Positions 26,489-35,401 of a stretch of 64,000 bases of DNA are shown piece by piece; within the stretch, counting starts at the first letter, position 1, and each line of letters opens with the position of its first letter. The notes beneath the pieces were generated by a model that ran no database searches, was not told where the DNA came from, and saw nothing but the letters and a program-made list of their open reading frames with translations. Position numbers and translations under genes: made by a program. This DNA is from SIG440 sp045120135. GTDB lineage: Bacteria; Bacillota; Clostridia; Monoglobales; Monoglobaceae. The stretch covers positions 124,001-188,000 of the forward strand of contig JBGVEN010000010.1 in the NCBI GenBank assembly GCA_045120135.1, written 5' to 3'.

Positions 26489-26574
26489 GGTGCCGGTGAT
26501 CGGGGTCGAACCGATACGGTATCACTACCACAGGATTTTGAGTCCAGCGCGTCTGCCAATTCCACCACACCGGC
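26488..26574 (-). tRNA. tRNA-Leu (anticodon CAA)
   Basis: Read on the minus strand, GCCGGTG (from 26574) pairs with CACCGGC as the acceptor stem, followed by discriminator A and an encoded CCA (26488-26490). The anticodon loop CTCAAAA gives anticodon CAA (26538-26540), decoding UUG. A long variable arm, typical of leucine tRNAs, and a GGTTCGACCCC T-arm are present. Class II length fits Leu. Confidence 0.96.
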
Positions 26575-26666
26575 AAATATTTGACCTAAATATATTACCA
26601 TAAACTTTTGATATTTGCAAGTATTTTTTTAAAAATAATACAGAAAAACATTTTTTTATTAAGCTA

Positions 26667-26695
26667 TTGACATATTTTTTTTACTGTGGTATACT
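26667..26695 (+). promoter_or_regulatory. Consensus sigma-A promoter of the T-box transcript
   Basis: A perfect TTGACA (26667-26672) and TATACT (26690-26695) are 17 bp apart. Transcription should begin near 26702, just before the T-box leader. Confidence 0.92.
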
Positions 26696-26702
26696 TATTA
26701 GC

Positions 26703-26977
26703 AAGTAAAAAGGCGTTGACGAAGAGGACGCATCTGTATGAACCTTAAAGAGAAGTGGCGGTTGGTGCAAGCCATAGGGGATGCAATGCGTTTGTAGCTT
26801 CCGAGCCGGGAGGAAGAAAGCGTGATTGCAAGTAGAACCTCTCCGTGATTGCTGCGTTAAAGCATACGGGTTGATTGACCCTGAGAGTGGCGGATTTTTC
26901 GCAATTTGAGTGGTACCGCGGGTGATAATGCACTCGTCTCAAAGGTTTTAACAATACTTTGGGGCGGGCTTTTTTTT
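26703..26977 (+). promoter_or_regulatory. T-box leader (tRNA-sensing riboswitch) with terminator
   Basis: The leader carries GACGAAGAGGA and AAAGAGAAGTGGCGGTTGG (Stem I landmarks), a long middle region, and the T-box core TGGTACCGCGGG at 26911-26922. TTTGAG (26905-26910) can pair with CTCAAA (26938-26943) as the antiterminator. The same bases form the left arm of a 12-bp terminator (26933-26944 with 26957-26968) followed by a run of eight Ts. Bulge UGGU predicts a tRNA with discriminator A. Aligning the 3' strand of Stem I to common T-boxes puts GTA (26794-26796, Val) at the specifier position, but this is tentative. Uncharged tRNA would turn the downstream ligase gene on. Confidence 0.93.
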
Positions 26978-27006
26978 CGCCTCAGGACAGGAGGAGAATT
27001 GATACA

Positions 27007-29301
27007 ATGGAAAATTTAAGAAATATCAATTTGAAAATCAAAGAGATGGCTTGGCGTATTCGCGAGCTGCGTGAAATTGAAAATTATACCTACGAAGAGA
27101 TGGCAAAGAAGACTGGTGTTTCCGTTGAAGAGTACATTAAGTGCGAAAACGGTGAAAGCGATCTTAACTTTGCGTTTATCTATCGTTGCGCGTCTGCACT
27201 TAGGGTTAATGTGACGGATATTATCGAAGGTTACAGCCCAAATCTTAAGTCTTATACTGTTACCCGCGCTGGTGCAGGTCAGCAGATTGCCAAGGCGCAC
27301 GGTATGACTTATCATAACCTTGCCTATGCATTTAAAAATCGCATTGCAGAACCCTTGTTTGTTCATAGCGTATATGATGAGGCGGCTCAAAGTAAAGATA
27401 TTGAACTTACAACTCACGCAGGTCAGGAATGTGACATTGTAATTGAGGGTCACCTTATGGTTCAGATTGGTGAACACAAGGAGGTTCTTGGACCCGGAGA
27501 TAGCATTTACTATAACAGTGATACACCCCACGGTATGATTGCGGTGAATGGTAAAGATTGTAATTTTTATGCAATTGTTCTTAGGTCTGATATTAGCTCT
27601 GAAGAAATTTCAACTTCTGAAGTTGTTGCAACAGAGCAGATTATCGGTGCAATTCACAGAGATACAAAGGACAGAGTTTATCATAACTTTATTGACATTG
27701 AAGAGGATGATCAGGGAACACCCACCTCGATTAACTTTAAGAACACAGAAAAATTTAATTTTGCATTTGATTTGGTTGATGAGCTTTCACGCCGTGAACC
27801 GGACAAGCTTGCAATGTTGCATATTTCCAAGGATAAGACCGAAAGACGCTTTACATTTACTGATATGCGTAAGGCATCAAGCCAGTGTGCAAATTACTTT
27901 GCATCGCTTGGAATTAAAAAGGGCGACAGAGTAATGCTTATCCTTAAGCGTCATTATCAGTTCTGGATTGCAATGCTTGGCTTAAATAAGCTTGGCGCAA
28001 TTGCAATTCCTGCTGTTGACCAGCTTCATGAGCATGACCTTGAATACAGATTTAATGCAGCTGGTGTAAAAGCTATAGTTTGTACTTCAGATGGCGAGGT
28101 TGCAAACTATGTTGATTTAGCTGCTGAAAACTGCCCGTCACTTGAAATTAAAATGCTTGTTGGTGCAAAAAAAGACGGGTGGAAGGATTTTGATGAGGAC
28201 TATAAGCGTTTCAGTACTCATTTTGAAAGAACAGAGGATTCACCCTGTGGTGACGATACAATGCTTATGTACTTTACATCAGGCACATCAGGCTATCCCA
28301 AAATTGCGGAACACAACTACAAGTATCCGCTTGGACACTTCCATACAGCAAAATACTGGCATAATGTTGACCCTGATGGTCTGCACTTTACTATTTCAGA
28401 CACAGGCTGGGCAAAAGCTATGTGGGGTAAGCTTTACGGACAATGGCTGTGCGAAGCGGCAACCTTTGTATATGATTTTGACCGCTTTGATGCGGCAGAT
28501 ATCTTGCCTATGTTTGCAAAGCATCATATAACAACTTTCTGTGCACCGCCTACTATGCTTCGTATGATGGTAAAGCAGGATATTTCAAAGTATGATTTTT
28601 CATCAGTTAAACATATGACAACCGCTGGCGAAGCCCTTAACCCCGAAGTATACCGTCAGTTTGAAAAGGCAACCGGACTTCAAATTAAGGAAGGCTTTGG
28701 ACAGACAGAAAGTACAATGATAATTGGTAATCTTGTAGGTAAACCCCACAAAATTGGTGCAATGGGTAAGCCCGCTCCCATATATGATGTTGAACTTCAA
28801 GATGCAGATGGTAACCGTGTAAAGACAAGTGAATCTGGTGAAATTGTTATTAATGTAAAGAATGGTGCACCCTGCGGTTTGTTTACCGGTTATTATGGCG
28901 ATGAAGAAAAAACCAAGGAAGTATGGCACGATGGCTACTACCACACAGGCGATGTTGCGTGGTGTGATGAAGATGGTTACTATTGGTATGTAGGCAGAGT
29001 TGATGATGTTATTAAGTCGTCGGGTTACCGTATAGGCCCGTTCGAAATTGAAAGTGTTATCATGGAACTTCCGTATGTTCTGGAATGTGGTGTTTCTGCT
29101 GTTCCCGACGAAGTGAGAGGTCAGATAGTTAAGGCGAGCATTGTTCTTGTAAGCGGAACAGAACCAACAGAGGAACTTAAAAAGGAAATACAGACCTATG
29201 TAAAAGAAAAGACTGCTCCATATAAGTATCCGAGAATTGTTGAATTTAAAGAAAGTTTACCCAAGACAGTAAGTGGTAAGATTCAGAGAAATAAACTTTA
29301 A
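27007..29301 (+). CDS. HTH-cupin-acyl-CoA synthetase fusion under T-box control
   Basis: A 764-aa protein starting at ATG 27007, 10 nt after AGGAGGAG; the in-frame ATG at 26959 lies inside the T-box terminator. Three parts are visible. Residues about 8-70 are an XRE-type helix-turn-helix (RIRELREIENYTYEEMAKKT). Residues about 115-195 are a cupin (VIEGHLMVQIG, GPGDSIYYNSDTPHG). Residues about 250-764 are an AMP-forming acyl-CoA synthetase with YFTSGTSGYPK, GFGQTEST, YHTGDVAW, GRVDDVIKSSGYRIGP and the catalytic Lys in TVSGKIQRNKL. The C-terminal part resembles the medium-chain or acetyl-CoA synthetase group. T-box control implies a role tied to one amino acid, for example activating a branched or aryl acid for reductive carboxylation. 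Substrate unknown. Confidence 0.88.
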   Translation: MENLRNINLKIKEMAWRIRELREIENYTYEEMAKKTGVSVEEYIKCENGESDLNFAFIYRCASALRVNVTDIIEGYSPNLKSYTVTRAGAGQQIAKAHGMTYHNLAYAFKNRIAEPLFVHSVYDEAAQSKDIELTTHAGQECDIVIEGHLMVQIGEHKEVLGPGDSIYYNSDTPHGMIAVNGKDCNFYAIVLRSDISSEEISTSEVVATEQIIGAIHRDTKDRVYHNFIDIEEDDQGTPTSINFKNTEKFNFAFDLVDELSRREPDKLAMLHISKDKTERRFTFTDMRKASSQCANYFASLGIKKGDRVMLILKRHYQFWIAMLGLNKLGAIAIPAVDQLHEHDLEYRFNAAGVKAIVCTSDGEVANYVDLAAENCPSLEIKMLVGAKKDGWKDFDEDYKRFSTHFERTEDSPCGDDTMLMYFTSGTSGYPKIAEHNYKYPLGHFHTAKYWHNVDPDGLHFTISDTGWAKAMWGKLYGQWLCEAATFVYDFDRFDAADILPMFAKHHITTFCAPPTMLRMMVKQDISKYDFSSVKHMTTAGEALNPEVYRQFEKATGLQIKEGFGQTESTMIIGNLVGKPHKIGAMGKPAPIYDVELQDADGNRVKTSESGEIVINVKNGAPCGLFTGYYGDEEKTKEVWHDGYYHTGDVAWCDEDGYYWYVGRVDDVIKSSGYRIGPFEIESVIMELPYVLECGVSAVPDEVRGQIVKASIVLVSGTEPTEELKKEIQTYVKEKTAPYKYPRIVEFKESLPKTVSGKIQRNKL

Positions 29302-29306
29302 GATTT

Positions 29307-29334
29307 AAAAGCCAATCCATTTGGATTGGCTTTT
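29307..29334 (+). terminator. Intrinsic terminator of the ligase gene
   Basis: AAAAGCCAATCC (29307-29318) pairs with GGATTGGCTTTT (29323-29334) over an ATTT loop, six bases past the stop codon. Confidence 0.9.
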
Positions 29335-29384
29335 ACTGTGTAAAAATTTAAATAAAAACTTGCATTTTGTATTTTGCAGAGGAA

Positions 29385-29413
29385 TTGACGGACATTTACT
29401 TATGTGATATAAT
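29385..29413 (+). promoter_or_regulatory. Sigma-A type promoter of the lipid kinase gene
   Basis: TTGACG (29385-29390) and TATAAT (29408-29413) are 17 bp apart, about 60 bp before the start codon. Confidence 0.85.
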
Positions 29414-29476
29414 TACATCATTAATTATTCAGTGAAGTTATACGGTATGAAAAACAAAAGATAGAGGAAAATTGTT

Positions 29477-30451
29477 ATGAGAACTGTTTTTATTGTCAAT
29501 CCTGAGGCGGGGCAACGTACAGAATTTCAGAAATTGCTTGATTCAATTGCCGAACTTTTGACAGAAAATATGGATATTGAAATTTACATAACAAAAGCTG
29601 TGGATGATGCACGAAACTATGTTAAGAATTATTGCCAAGAGCGGGGAGCGGCTCGGTTTATTGCCTGTGGCGGAGACGGAACTCTAAACGAGGTACTTAA
29701 CGGAGTTATCGGTGTTGATGCCGCAGAGGTTGGAGTAATTCCGATAGGAACGGGAAATGATTTTTGCAGAAATTTTGGTGAAAGCTGTGGTTTCCATAAT
29801 GTTTTATCGCAACTCAATGGAGAAAGTGTAAGTTGCGATGCAATTAAATATCGGACAGTTGTTGACGGCGTTGAAAAAACGGGATACTGTGTCAATATGT
29901 TTAATATTGGTTTTGATTGCAATGTTGCTGATATGACTGCGGATATGAAAAAAAGACCCTTTATTTCGGGATCAATGGCGTATTTTATTTCGATTTTTGT
30001 TACCTTGATAAAGAAGAAAGGCGCAAATCTGAAAATTGAGCTTGACGGAAAACTGAAGCATTGCGGCAGACTGCTTTTGACATCAATTGCAAACGGGTGT
30101 TATTGCGGCGGTGGAATAAAGAGCAATCCGCTTGCAGAGCTTAATGACGGTCTTATAAATGTCAATATAATTAATAATGTTTCACGCCTCAGATTTATAA
30201 CTTTGCTTCCGTATTATATGAAAGGCACTTTTCTTAAATTAAAGGGAATTGAAAAGATTATTTCTTCAGTTAAATGTCGCAAAATAAAAATAACTCCTTT
30301 AGGTGGGATGATTAGAATATGTAACGACGGCGAGATTTGTGATGCAGGCGAGATAGAATTTGAAATAGAACATAATGCGTTTAATTTTGTTGTACCGGAT
30401 GGAAATATTAATAAGAAAAATATCCGGGAAAAAGAGTTTATAGCAAATTAA
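29477..30451 (+). CDS. Diacylglycerol kinase family lipid kinase (DagK/YegS-like)
   Basis: A 324-aa protein of typical length. The catalytic-domain motifs are clear: VNPEAGQ at the start (substrate-side loop), ACGGDGTLNEVLNGV near residue 65 (nucleotide loop) and VIPIGTGNDFCRNFG near residue 93. The C-terminal beta-sandwich carries NGCYCGGGIKSNPLAELNDG, the usual family signature. Such enzymes phosphorylate diacylglycerol or related lipids with ATP so that they re-enter phospholipid synthesis. It is a single-gene unit with its own promoter and a terminator shared with the convergent RNase J gene. DgkB-like function is likely but not proven. Confidence 0.9.
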   Translation: MRTVFIVNPEAGQRTEFQKLLDSIAELLTENMDIEIYITKAVDDARNYVKNYCQERGAARFIACGGDGTLNEVLNGVIGVDAAEVGVIPIGTGNDFCRNFGESCGFHNVLSQLNGESVSCDAIKYRTVVDGVEKTGYCVNMFNIGFDCNVADMTADMKKRPFISGSMAYFISIFVTLIKKKGANLKIELDGKLKHCGRLLLTSIANGCYCGGGIKSNPLAELNDGLINVNIINNVSRLRFITLLPYYMKGTFLKLKGIEKIISSVKCRKIKITPLGGMIRICNDGEICDAGEIEFEIEHNAFNFVVPDGNINKKNIREKEFIAN

Positions 30452-30476
30452 AAAGGTGGCATTTGCCACCTTTTTT
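30450..30476. terminator. Bidirectional terminator between lipid kinase and RNase J genes
   Basis: AAAAAGGTGGC (30450-30460) pairs with GCCACCTTTTT (30465-30475) over an ATTT loop, with T-runs in both directions between two convergent genes. Confidence 0.92.
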
Positions 30477-30479
30477 AAT

Positions 30480-32144
30480 TTATACATCCATTATTACAGG
30501 AAGTATCATTGGTTTTCTCTTTGTTTTTGCAAATATAAAACCGCCAAGCTCATTCTTAAGATGTGATTTAAGACTTGCCCAGTCAAGTGTGTTGTTGCTG
30601 AGACATTCGTCAAGAACATCAGCGGCTTTTATACGCATACTTTCCATAAGGTCCTCAGCCTCGCGGACATATACAAAACCTCTGGAGATAATATCAGGAC
30701 CTGCAACGACAGTCTTCATTTCGTGGTCAATTGTTGTAACCACAATAATGATGCCATCTTCGGAAAGGTGTTTTCTGTCTCGTAGAACAATATTGCCAAC
30801 ATCGCCCACACCAAGTCCGTCAACCAGAACTCTGCCGGCAGGAACTGTTCCGGTAATTTTACCCTCGGTTTTTGAAACCTCAAGAACCTTACCATTTTCC
30901 ATCATAAATATATTTTTTGACGGAATTCCCATTTGTTGAGCAATATCCTTGTGTCGGCTCAAATGACGGAATTCGCCGTGTACTGGCATAAAATATTTCG
31001 GCTTTGCAAGGGCGAGAATGATTTTAAGCTCTTCCTGACAGGCGTGACCCGAAACATGAACATCAGCAAGAGATTCATAAATTACTTCAGCACCGTGCTT
31101 TAGCAGTTCATTAATGACATTTGAAATAGCTTTTTCGTTACCGGGAATAGGACTTGCAGAAATTATAACAAGGTCATCTGCCTCAATATTGACTTTTTTG
31201 TGTCCGGAAAATGCCATTCGTGAGAGTGCTGACATAGTTTCACCTTGACTTCCGGTTGTTACAATAACCAGCTTTTCTTTGGGGTATCTGCCGATTTCGT
31301 CAAGACTGATAAGTGTGTTTTTAGGGATTTTCATATACCCAAGCTCAATAGCAGCCGAAAGAACATTTTCCATACTTCTGCCGGAAACGGCAACCTTTCT
31401 GCCGTATTTGACAGCGGCATTAATTATCTGCTGCACCCTATGTATGTTGGATGCAAAGGTTGCAACGAAAATTCGCTTACTGCAGTTTTCGAATACGTTA
31501 TCAAATGTTGCCCCTACCGTACGCTCGCTCATTGTGTAGCCGCGGCGTTCAGCATTGGTGCTGTCGGACATAAGAAGAAGAATACCCTTTTTACCAAGCT
31601 CACCAATTCTGCCAAGGTCAATCATTTCCCCGTCAATCGGTGTAGGATCAATTTTAAAGTCACCGGTGTGTAGAATAACACCGGCAGGTGTATGAAGTGC
31701 AACCGCAACAGCGTCAGCAATACTGTGGTTTGAACGGATAAACTCAACCTTAAAATCTCCAAGGGTAAAGGTTTCGCCCGGATTAACTACATTAAGCTTT
31801 GTGGAATTTAAAATTCCGTGTTCAGATAGCTTGTTTTTGAGAATTCCTAAAGTAAGCTTTGTTCCAAAAATTGGAACATTAAACTCTTTCAGTACATAAG
31901 GAATAGCCCCAATGTGGTCTTCATGACCATGGGTAAGAACAATACCGCGAATGCGGTTTTTATGCTTTTGGAGATAGGTTATATCAGGAATAACCATATC
32001 TACCCCCAGCATATCGTCGTCAGGGAAAGCCAGACCGCAATCAAGAATGATGAGGTCGCTTCCGTACTCGAAGACTGTCATATTTTTTCCGATCTCATGA
32101 AGTCCTCCGAGTGGCGTTATTTTAATTTTTTTACTTTTTTGCAC
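30480..32144 (-). CDS. rnj: Ribonuclease J
   Basis: A 554-aa protein, the usual RNase J length, starting at GTG 32144 seven nt after GGAGG. Metallo-beta-lactamase motifs are present: LTHGHEDHIGAIPY near residue 75, HTGDFKIDPTP near residue 160, and the beta-CASP signatures SDSTNAERRGYT, HVSGHACQEEL and MPVHGEFRHL. The enzyme is a 5'-to-3' exonuclease and endonuclease in RNA turnover and maturation, acting in the cytoplasm. It lacks the membrane helix and KH domain of RNase Y. Only one copy is in the window, so J1 against J2 cannot be assigned. It is transcribed alone and divergently from lon. Confidence 0.95.
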   Translation of the reverse strand: MQKSKKIKITPLGGLHEIGKNMTVFEYGSDLIILDCGLAFPDDDMLGVDMVIPDITYLQKHKNRIRGIVLTHGHEDHIGAIPYVLKEFNVPIFGTKLTLGILKNKLSEHGILNSTKLNVVNPGETFTLGDFKVEFIRSNHSIADAVAVALHTPAGVILHTGDFKIDPTPIDGEMIDLGRIGELGKKGILLLMSDSTNAERRGYTMSERTVGATFDNVFENCSKRIFVATFASNIHRVQQIINAAVKYGRKVAVSGRSMENVLSAAIELGYMKIPKNTLISLDEIGRYPKEKLVIVTTGSQGETMSALSRMAFSGHKKVNIEADDLVIISASPIPGNEKAISNVINELLKHGAEVIYESLADVHVSGHACQEELKIILALAKPKYFMPVHGEFRHLSRHKDIAQQMGIPSKNIFMMENGKVLEVSKTEGKITGTVPAGRVLVDGLGVGDVGNIVLRDRKHLSEDGIIIVVTTIDHEMKTVVAGPDIISRGFVYVREAEDLMESMRIKAADVLDECLSNNTLDWASLKSHLKNELGGFIFAKTKRKPMILPVIMDV

Positions 32145-32224
32145 AAAATATCCTCCGTTTTCTGTAATTTTAACCGTTCACATATAATACCGTAGACTGG
32201 AAACAAGTATTATTTAATTATATT

Positions 32225-32253
32225 ATCCTAACACATTTTTTGCATTTTTGCAA
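32225..32253 (-). promoter_or_regulatory. Likely promoter of the RNase J gene
   Basis: On the minus strand TTGCAA (32248-32253) and TAGGAT (32225-32230) are 17 bp apart; the -10 is imperfect. Confidence 0.5.
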
Positions 32254-32367
32254 GGTATTTGGGAATTTTTACATACAGATTTTTTCCGTTTTACCTGTCT
32301 TTTATTCAAATATGAGTGAAAATATAAAATATGTCATAAAATTTTGGAATTTTTAGGCTATTTGGGG

Positions 32368-32396
32368 TTGATATTTCAAAAGAAAAATAGTATAAT
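32368..32396 (+). promoter_or_regulatory. Sigma-A type promoter of lon
   Basis: TTGATA (32368-32373) and TATAAT (32391-32396) are 17 bp apart, about 55 bp before the ATG. No CIRCE or CtsR-type heat-shock operator was seen around it. Confidence 0.85.
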
Positions 32397-32450
32397 AAAC
32401 TGATAATGGGCAGAGTATGATATTTGCCCATAAAGAGGTGGAAATTTTAA

Positions 32451-34802
32451 ATGGCGAACAAGAGATATACACTGCCGCTTATTCCGCTGAGAGGACTTAC
32501 GGTCTTTCCCGGAATGGTACTTCATTTTGATGTTGGCAGAAAAAAATCAATAGCAGCAGTTGACGAGGCAATGTCAGGCTCACGACTTGTATTTTTAAGC
32601 TATCAGAAGGATAGCTTTGTTGAGTTACCTCAGCGCGCAGATATTTCTAAAATCGGTGTTGTAGCCGAGATAAAACAAATACTTAAACTTCCGGACGGAA
32701 ATTTAAGAGTTTTAATAGAAGGCCTTAACAGAGCCGGAATAACAAGATATTACGATGATGAAGATGTTACCCATGTTTCAGTTATAGAAAAATCGTATAT
32801 TCCGTGCGAGGACTTTTTGCAGGAACAGGTACTGATGCGAAAAATTCAGCAGCTGTTGTCGGAATACTTTGACCTTTATGAAAAAATTAATCCAGAAGTG
32901 ATGGCGTCTCTTATGGAAATCGAGGACGCAGGACAGCTTGCTGATGTTACTGCTTCAAACTTCCCGTTAAAGCCACAGGATAAACAGAGAATTCTTGAAG
33001 AGCTTGATGTCAGATGCCGTATGGAAACCCTGATTGCTTTGATGGAAAATGAGAATAATATCTTAGAGGTTGAACAAGGCGTTATGTCAAAGCTTAAAAC
33101 AAGCCTTGACAAAAATCAGCGTGACTATATTCTGCGTGAACAGATGAAGGTTATCCAGGAAGAGCTGGGTGACTTTGAATCGGGGCAGGCGGAAGCTGAT
33201 GACTATAGGGAAAAAATGAAAAAACGGAGCCTCCCTAAAGAGGTGTGTGAAAAACTGGAAGAGGAATTATCCAGACTTTCACGCCTTTCGATTATGTCAC
33301 AGGAATACGGTGTTGTGCAGAACTATATTGAGACAGTTCTTGCAATGCCTTGGGAAATAACCACCGAGGAAAACACAGATATTGGTAAAGCAAAAGAAAT
33401 ACTTGACCGTGACCATTACGGACTTGAAAGGGTAAAGGAAAGAATTCTTGAATACCTTGCGGTTAAATGTCTGTCTGAAGATACAAAGGGCTCTATAATA
33501 TGTCTTGCCGGACCTCCGGGAACAGGTAAGACGTCAATTGCAAGGTCACTTGCAGAGTCGCTGGGTAGAAAGTATGTCAGAGTCAGCCTTGGGGGCATTC
33601 AGAACGAGGCTGAAATCCGCGGACACAGAAAAACCTATGTAGGTGCAATGCCGGGGCGTATTGTTACCGCACTCAAGCAGGCAGGAAGCAAAAATCCGCT
33701 TATATTGCTTGATGAGATTGATAAAATGTCAAGTGATTTTCGTGGTGATCCGACAGCTGCGATGCTTGAGGTTTTAGACCCAGAGCAGAACAAAGGCTTT
33801 CGTGACCATTTTCTTGAGTTGCCGATTGATTTGTCTCAGGTATTGTTTGTTACTACTGCAAATTCAATTGAGAATATTCCTGCACCGCTCTATGACAGAA
33901 TGGATATAATTGAGATTTCGGGATATACCGAGGAAGAGAAACTTAACATTGCAAAGAAATATCTTCTTCCGAAACAACGCAAGGAAAATGGATTAACCGC
34001 AAAAAGTCTGAAAGTTTCCGATAAGTCCATCAAGCTTTTGATTGAGGGCTACACGAGGGAATCGGGAGTTCGTTCGCTTGAACGCAAGCTTGCGGCAGTA
34101 TGCCGTAAGGCTGCAAAGGAAATTGTAGAGGAAGAAAAGACTAGCGTAACCGTTAATGAAAAGATTCTAAAAAAATACCTAGGTAGCAGAGTTTATCTTT
34201 ATGACCAGATGCAGGAAGAAAATATGGTCGGTATGGCAACAGGTCTTGCGTGGACTCAGGTTGGTGGCGACACACTTTATATTGAAGTAAACACAATGAA
34301 AGGTAGCGGTAAGCTTGAACTTACAGGCAACCTTGGTGATGTTATGAAAGAGTCGGCAAGAGCGGCACTCAGCTTTATCAGAGCAAATTCCGAGGCGTTT
34401 GGTCTTGATGATGACTTCTATAAGGAAAAGGATATTCATATCCATGTTCCTGATGGTGCAATCCCAAAAGACGGTCCGTCAGCGGGTATTACTATGGCAA
34501 CGGCATTGATTTCTGCACTAACAGGTGAAAGTGTTAACCGGAATGTTGCAATGACCGGAGAAATTACACTTCGGGGCAGAGTTCTTGCAATCGGAGGACT
34601 TCGTGAAAAGTCACTTGCGGCATACCGTATGGGGATACGAAAAATAATTATTCCCTATGAAAACAAAAAGGATTTTGAGGAGTTACCCTCAAACATCAAA
34701 GCAGAGGTTGAATTTGTTTTTACAAAGGATATGAAAACAGTTCTTGAAAATGCAATCAGCGGAGGTGCAAAAAAATGGAATTTATCAATGCTTCATTGCT
34801 GA
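32451..34802 (+). CDS. lon: ATP-dependent protease Lon (LonA)
   Basis: A 783-aa soluble LonA of normal length. The N-terminal substrate-binding domain opens with LPLIPLRGLTVFPGMV; a coiled coil follows near 190-260. The AAA+ module has Walker A GPPGTGKTS near residue 355 and Walker B LILLDEIDKM near residue 422. The C-terminal serine-lysine protease has the catalytic Ser in KDGPSAGITMA near residue 677 and the Lys in GLREKSLAA near 720. It degrades misfolded and regulatory proteins. The last 28 bp overlap engB, and lon-engB adjacency is common in Firmicutes, which supports co-transcription. Confidence 0.97.
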   Translation: MANKRYTLPLIPLRGLTVFPGMVLHFDVGRKKSIAAVDEAMSGSRLVFLSYQKDSFVELPQRADISKIGVVAEIKQILKLPDGNLRVLIEGLNRAGITRYYDDEDVTHVSVIEKSYIPCEDFLQEQVLMRKIQQLLSEYFDLYEKINPEVMASLMEIEDAGQLADVTASNFPLKPQDKQRILEELDVRCRMETLIALMENENNILEVEQGVMSKLKTSLDKNQRDYILREQMKVIQEELGDFESGQAEADDYREKMKKRSLPKEVCEKLEEELSRLSRLSIMSQEYGVVQNYIETVLAMPWEITTEENTDIGKAKEILDRDHYGLERVKERILEYLAVKCLSEDTKGSIICLAGPPGTGKTSIARSLAESLGRKYVRVSLGGIQNEAEIRGHRKTYVGAMPGRIVTALKQAGSKNPLILLDEIDKMSSDFRGDPTAAMLEVLDPEQNKGFRDHFLELPIDLSQVLFVTTANSIENIPAPLYDRMDIIEISGYTEEEKLNIAKKYLLPKQRKENGLTAKSLKVSDKSIKLLIEGYTRESGVRSLERKLAAVCRKAAKEIVEEEKTSVTVNEKILKKYLGSRVYLYDQMQEENMVGMATGLAWTQVGGDTLYIEVNTMKGSGKLELTGNLGDVMKESARAALSFIRANSEAFGLDDDFYKEKDIHIHVPDGAIPKDGPSAGITMATALISALTGESVNRNVAMTGEITLRGRVLAIGGLREKSLAAYRMGIRKIIIPYENKKDFEELPSNIKAEVEFVFTKDMKTVLENAISGGAKKWNLSMLHC

Positions 34803-35374
34803 CAACCGCGGTAAAGTATGACCAGTACCCTCCGGCAGATATTCCGGAAATTGCTTTGGTTGGCCGCTCAAATGTCGGCAAGTCTTCGCTTATAAATTGC
34901 CTCGCAAACCGAAAAAATTTGGCAAGGACAAGTAGTACACCGGGTAAAACAGCTACAATTAACTTTTATGATATAGCCGGAAAGTATAGGATTGTTGACC
35001 TGCCGGGCTACGGCTATGCCAAGGTTTCCAAGCAGGAAAAAGAGAAGTGGGCAGGAATGATTGAAAATTATCTTTCACGCCGCGAAAATCTTGTTCAGGT
35101 AATCCAACTTGTTGATGCGCGGCATAAGCCTACAACGGACGATATAATGATGTTTGAATGGATAAGAGAATATAATTATGAGCCGTTTGTTGTTGCAACC
35201 AAGCTTGACAAACTTAAAAAGTCCCAAATTGAAGCAAATCTGACGGCGATTTATGAGAATTTGAATCTCGGCGAGGAATCGGTATTGATTCCGTTTTCGT
35301 CCGAAACCCGTGAGGGTAGGGACGAGGTTCTTGAACTTATTGAATATGTGCTTGACGGCGGTAACGGCCGCTGA
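34775..35374 (+). CDS. engB: Ribosome biogenesis GTPase EngB (YsxC)
   Basis: A 199-aa GTPase. Motifs are G1 GRSNVGKSSLIN near residue 30, the G2 region TSSTPGKTATIN, G3 DLPGYGYAKV near residue 75, and G4 TKLDKL near residue 142. EngB proteins help assemble the large ribosomal subunit. The ATG lies inside the 3' end of lon but has a strong GGAGGTG 7 nt upstream, so the 28-bp overlap is genuine. A gap of 27 bp leads to hisS. Confidence 0.95.
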   Translation: MEFINASLLTTAVKYDQYPPADIPEIALVGRSNVGKSSLINCLANRKNLARTSSTPGKTATINFYDIAGKYRIVDLPGYGYAKVSKQEKEKWAGMIENYLSRRENLVQVIQLVDARHKPTTDDIMMFEWIREYNYEPFVVATKLDKLKKSQIEANLTAIYENLNLGEESVLIPFSSETREGRDEVLELIEYVLDGGNGR

Positions 35375-35401
35375 AAGCAAGGATAGAAAGGAAACAGACA
35401 T

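Noticed and set aside
26782..26789. TGC (Cys) as the T-box specifier
   Set aside because: The antiterminator bulge UGGU requires a tRNA with discriminator A, whereas bacterial tRNA-Cys has U there; TGC also lies too far 5' in Stem I.
26959..27006. Upstream in-frame start for the ligase gene
   Set aside because: The ATG at 26959 lies inside the T-box terminator stem and has no ribosome site; ATG 27007 has AGGAGGAG at good spacing.
30463..30939. 158-codon frame on the plus strand inside the RNase J gene
   Set aside because: It is antisense to well-conserved RNase J motifs and lacks a ribosome site.
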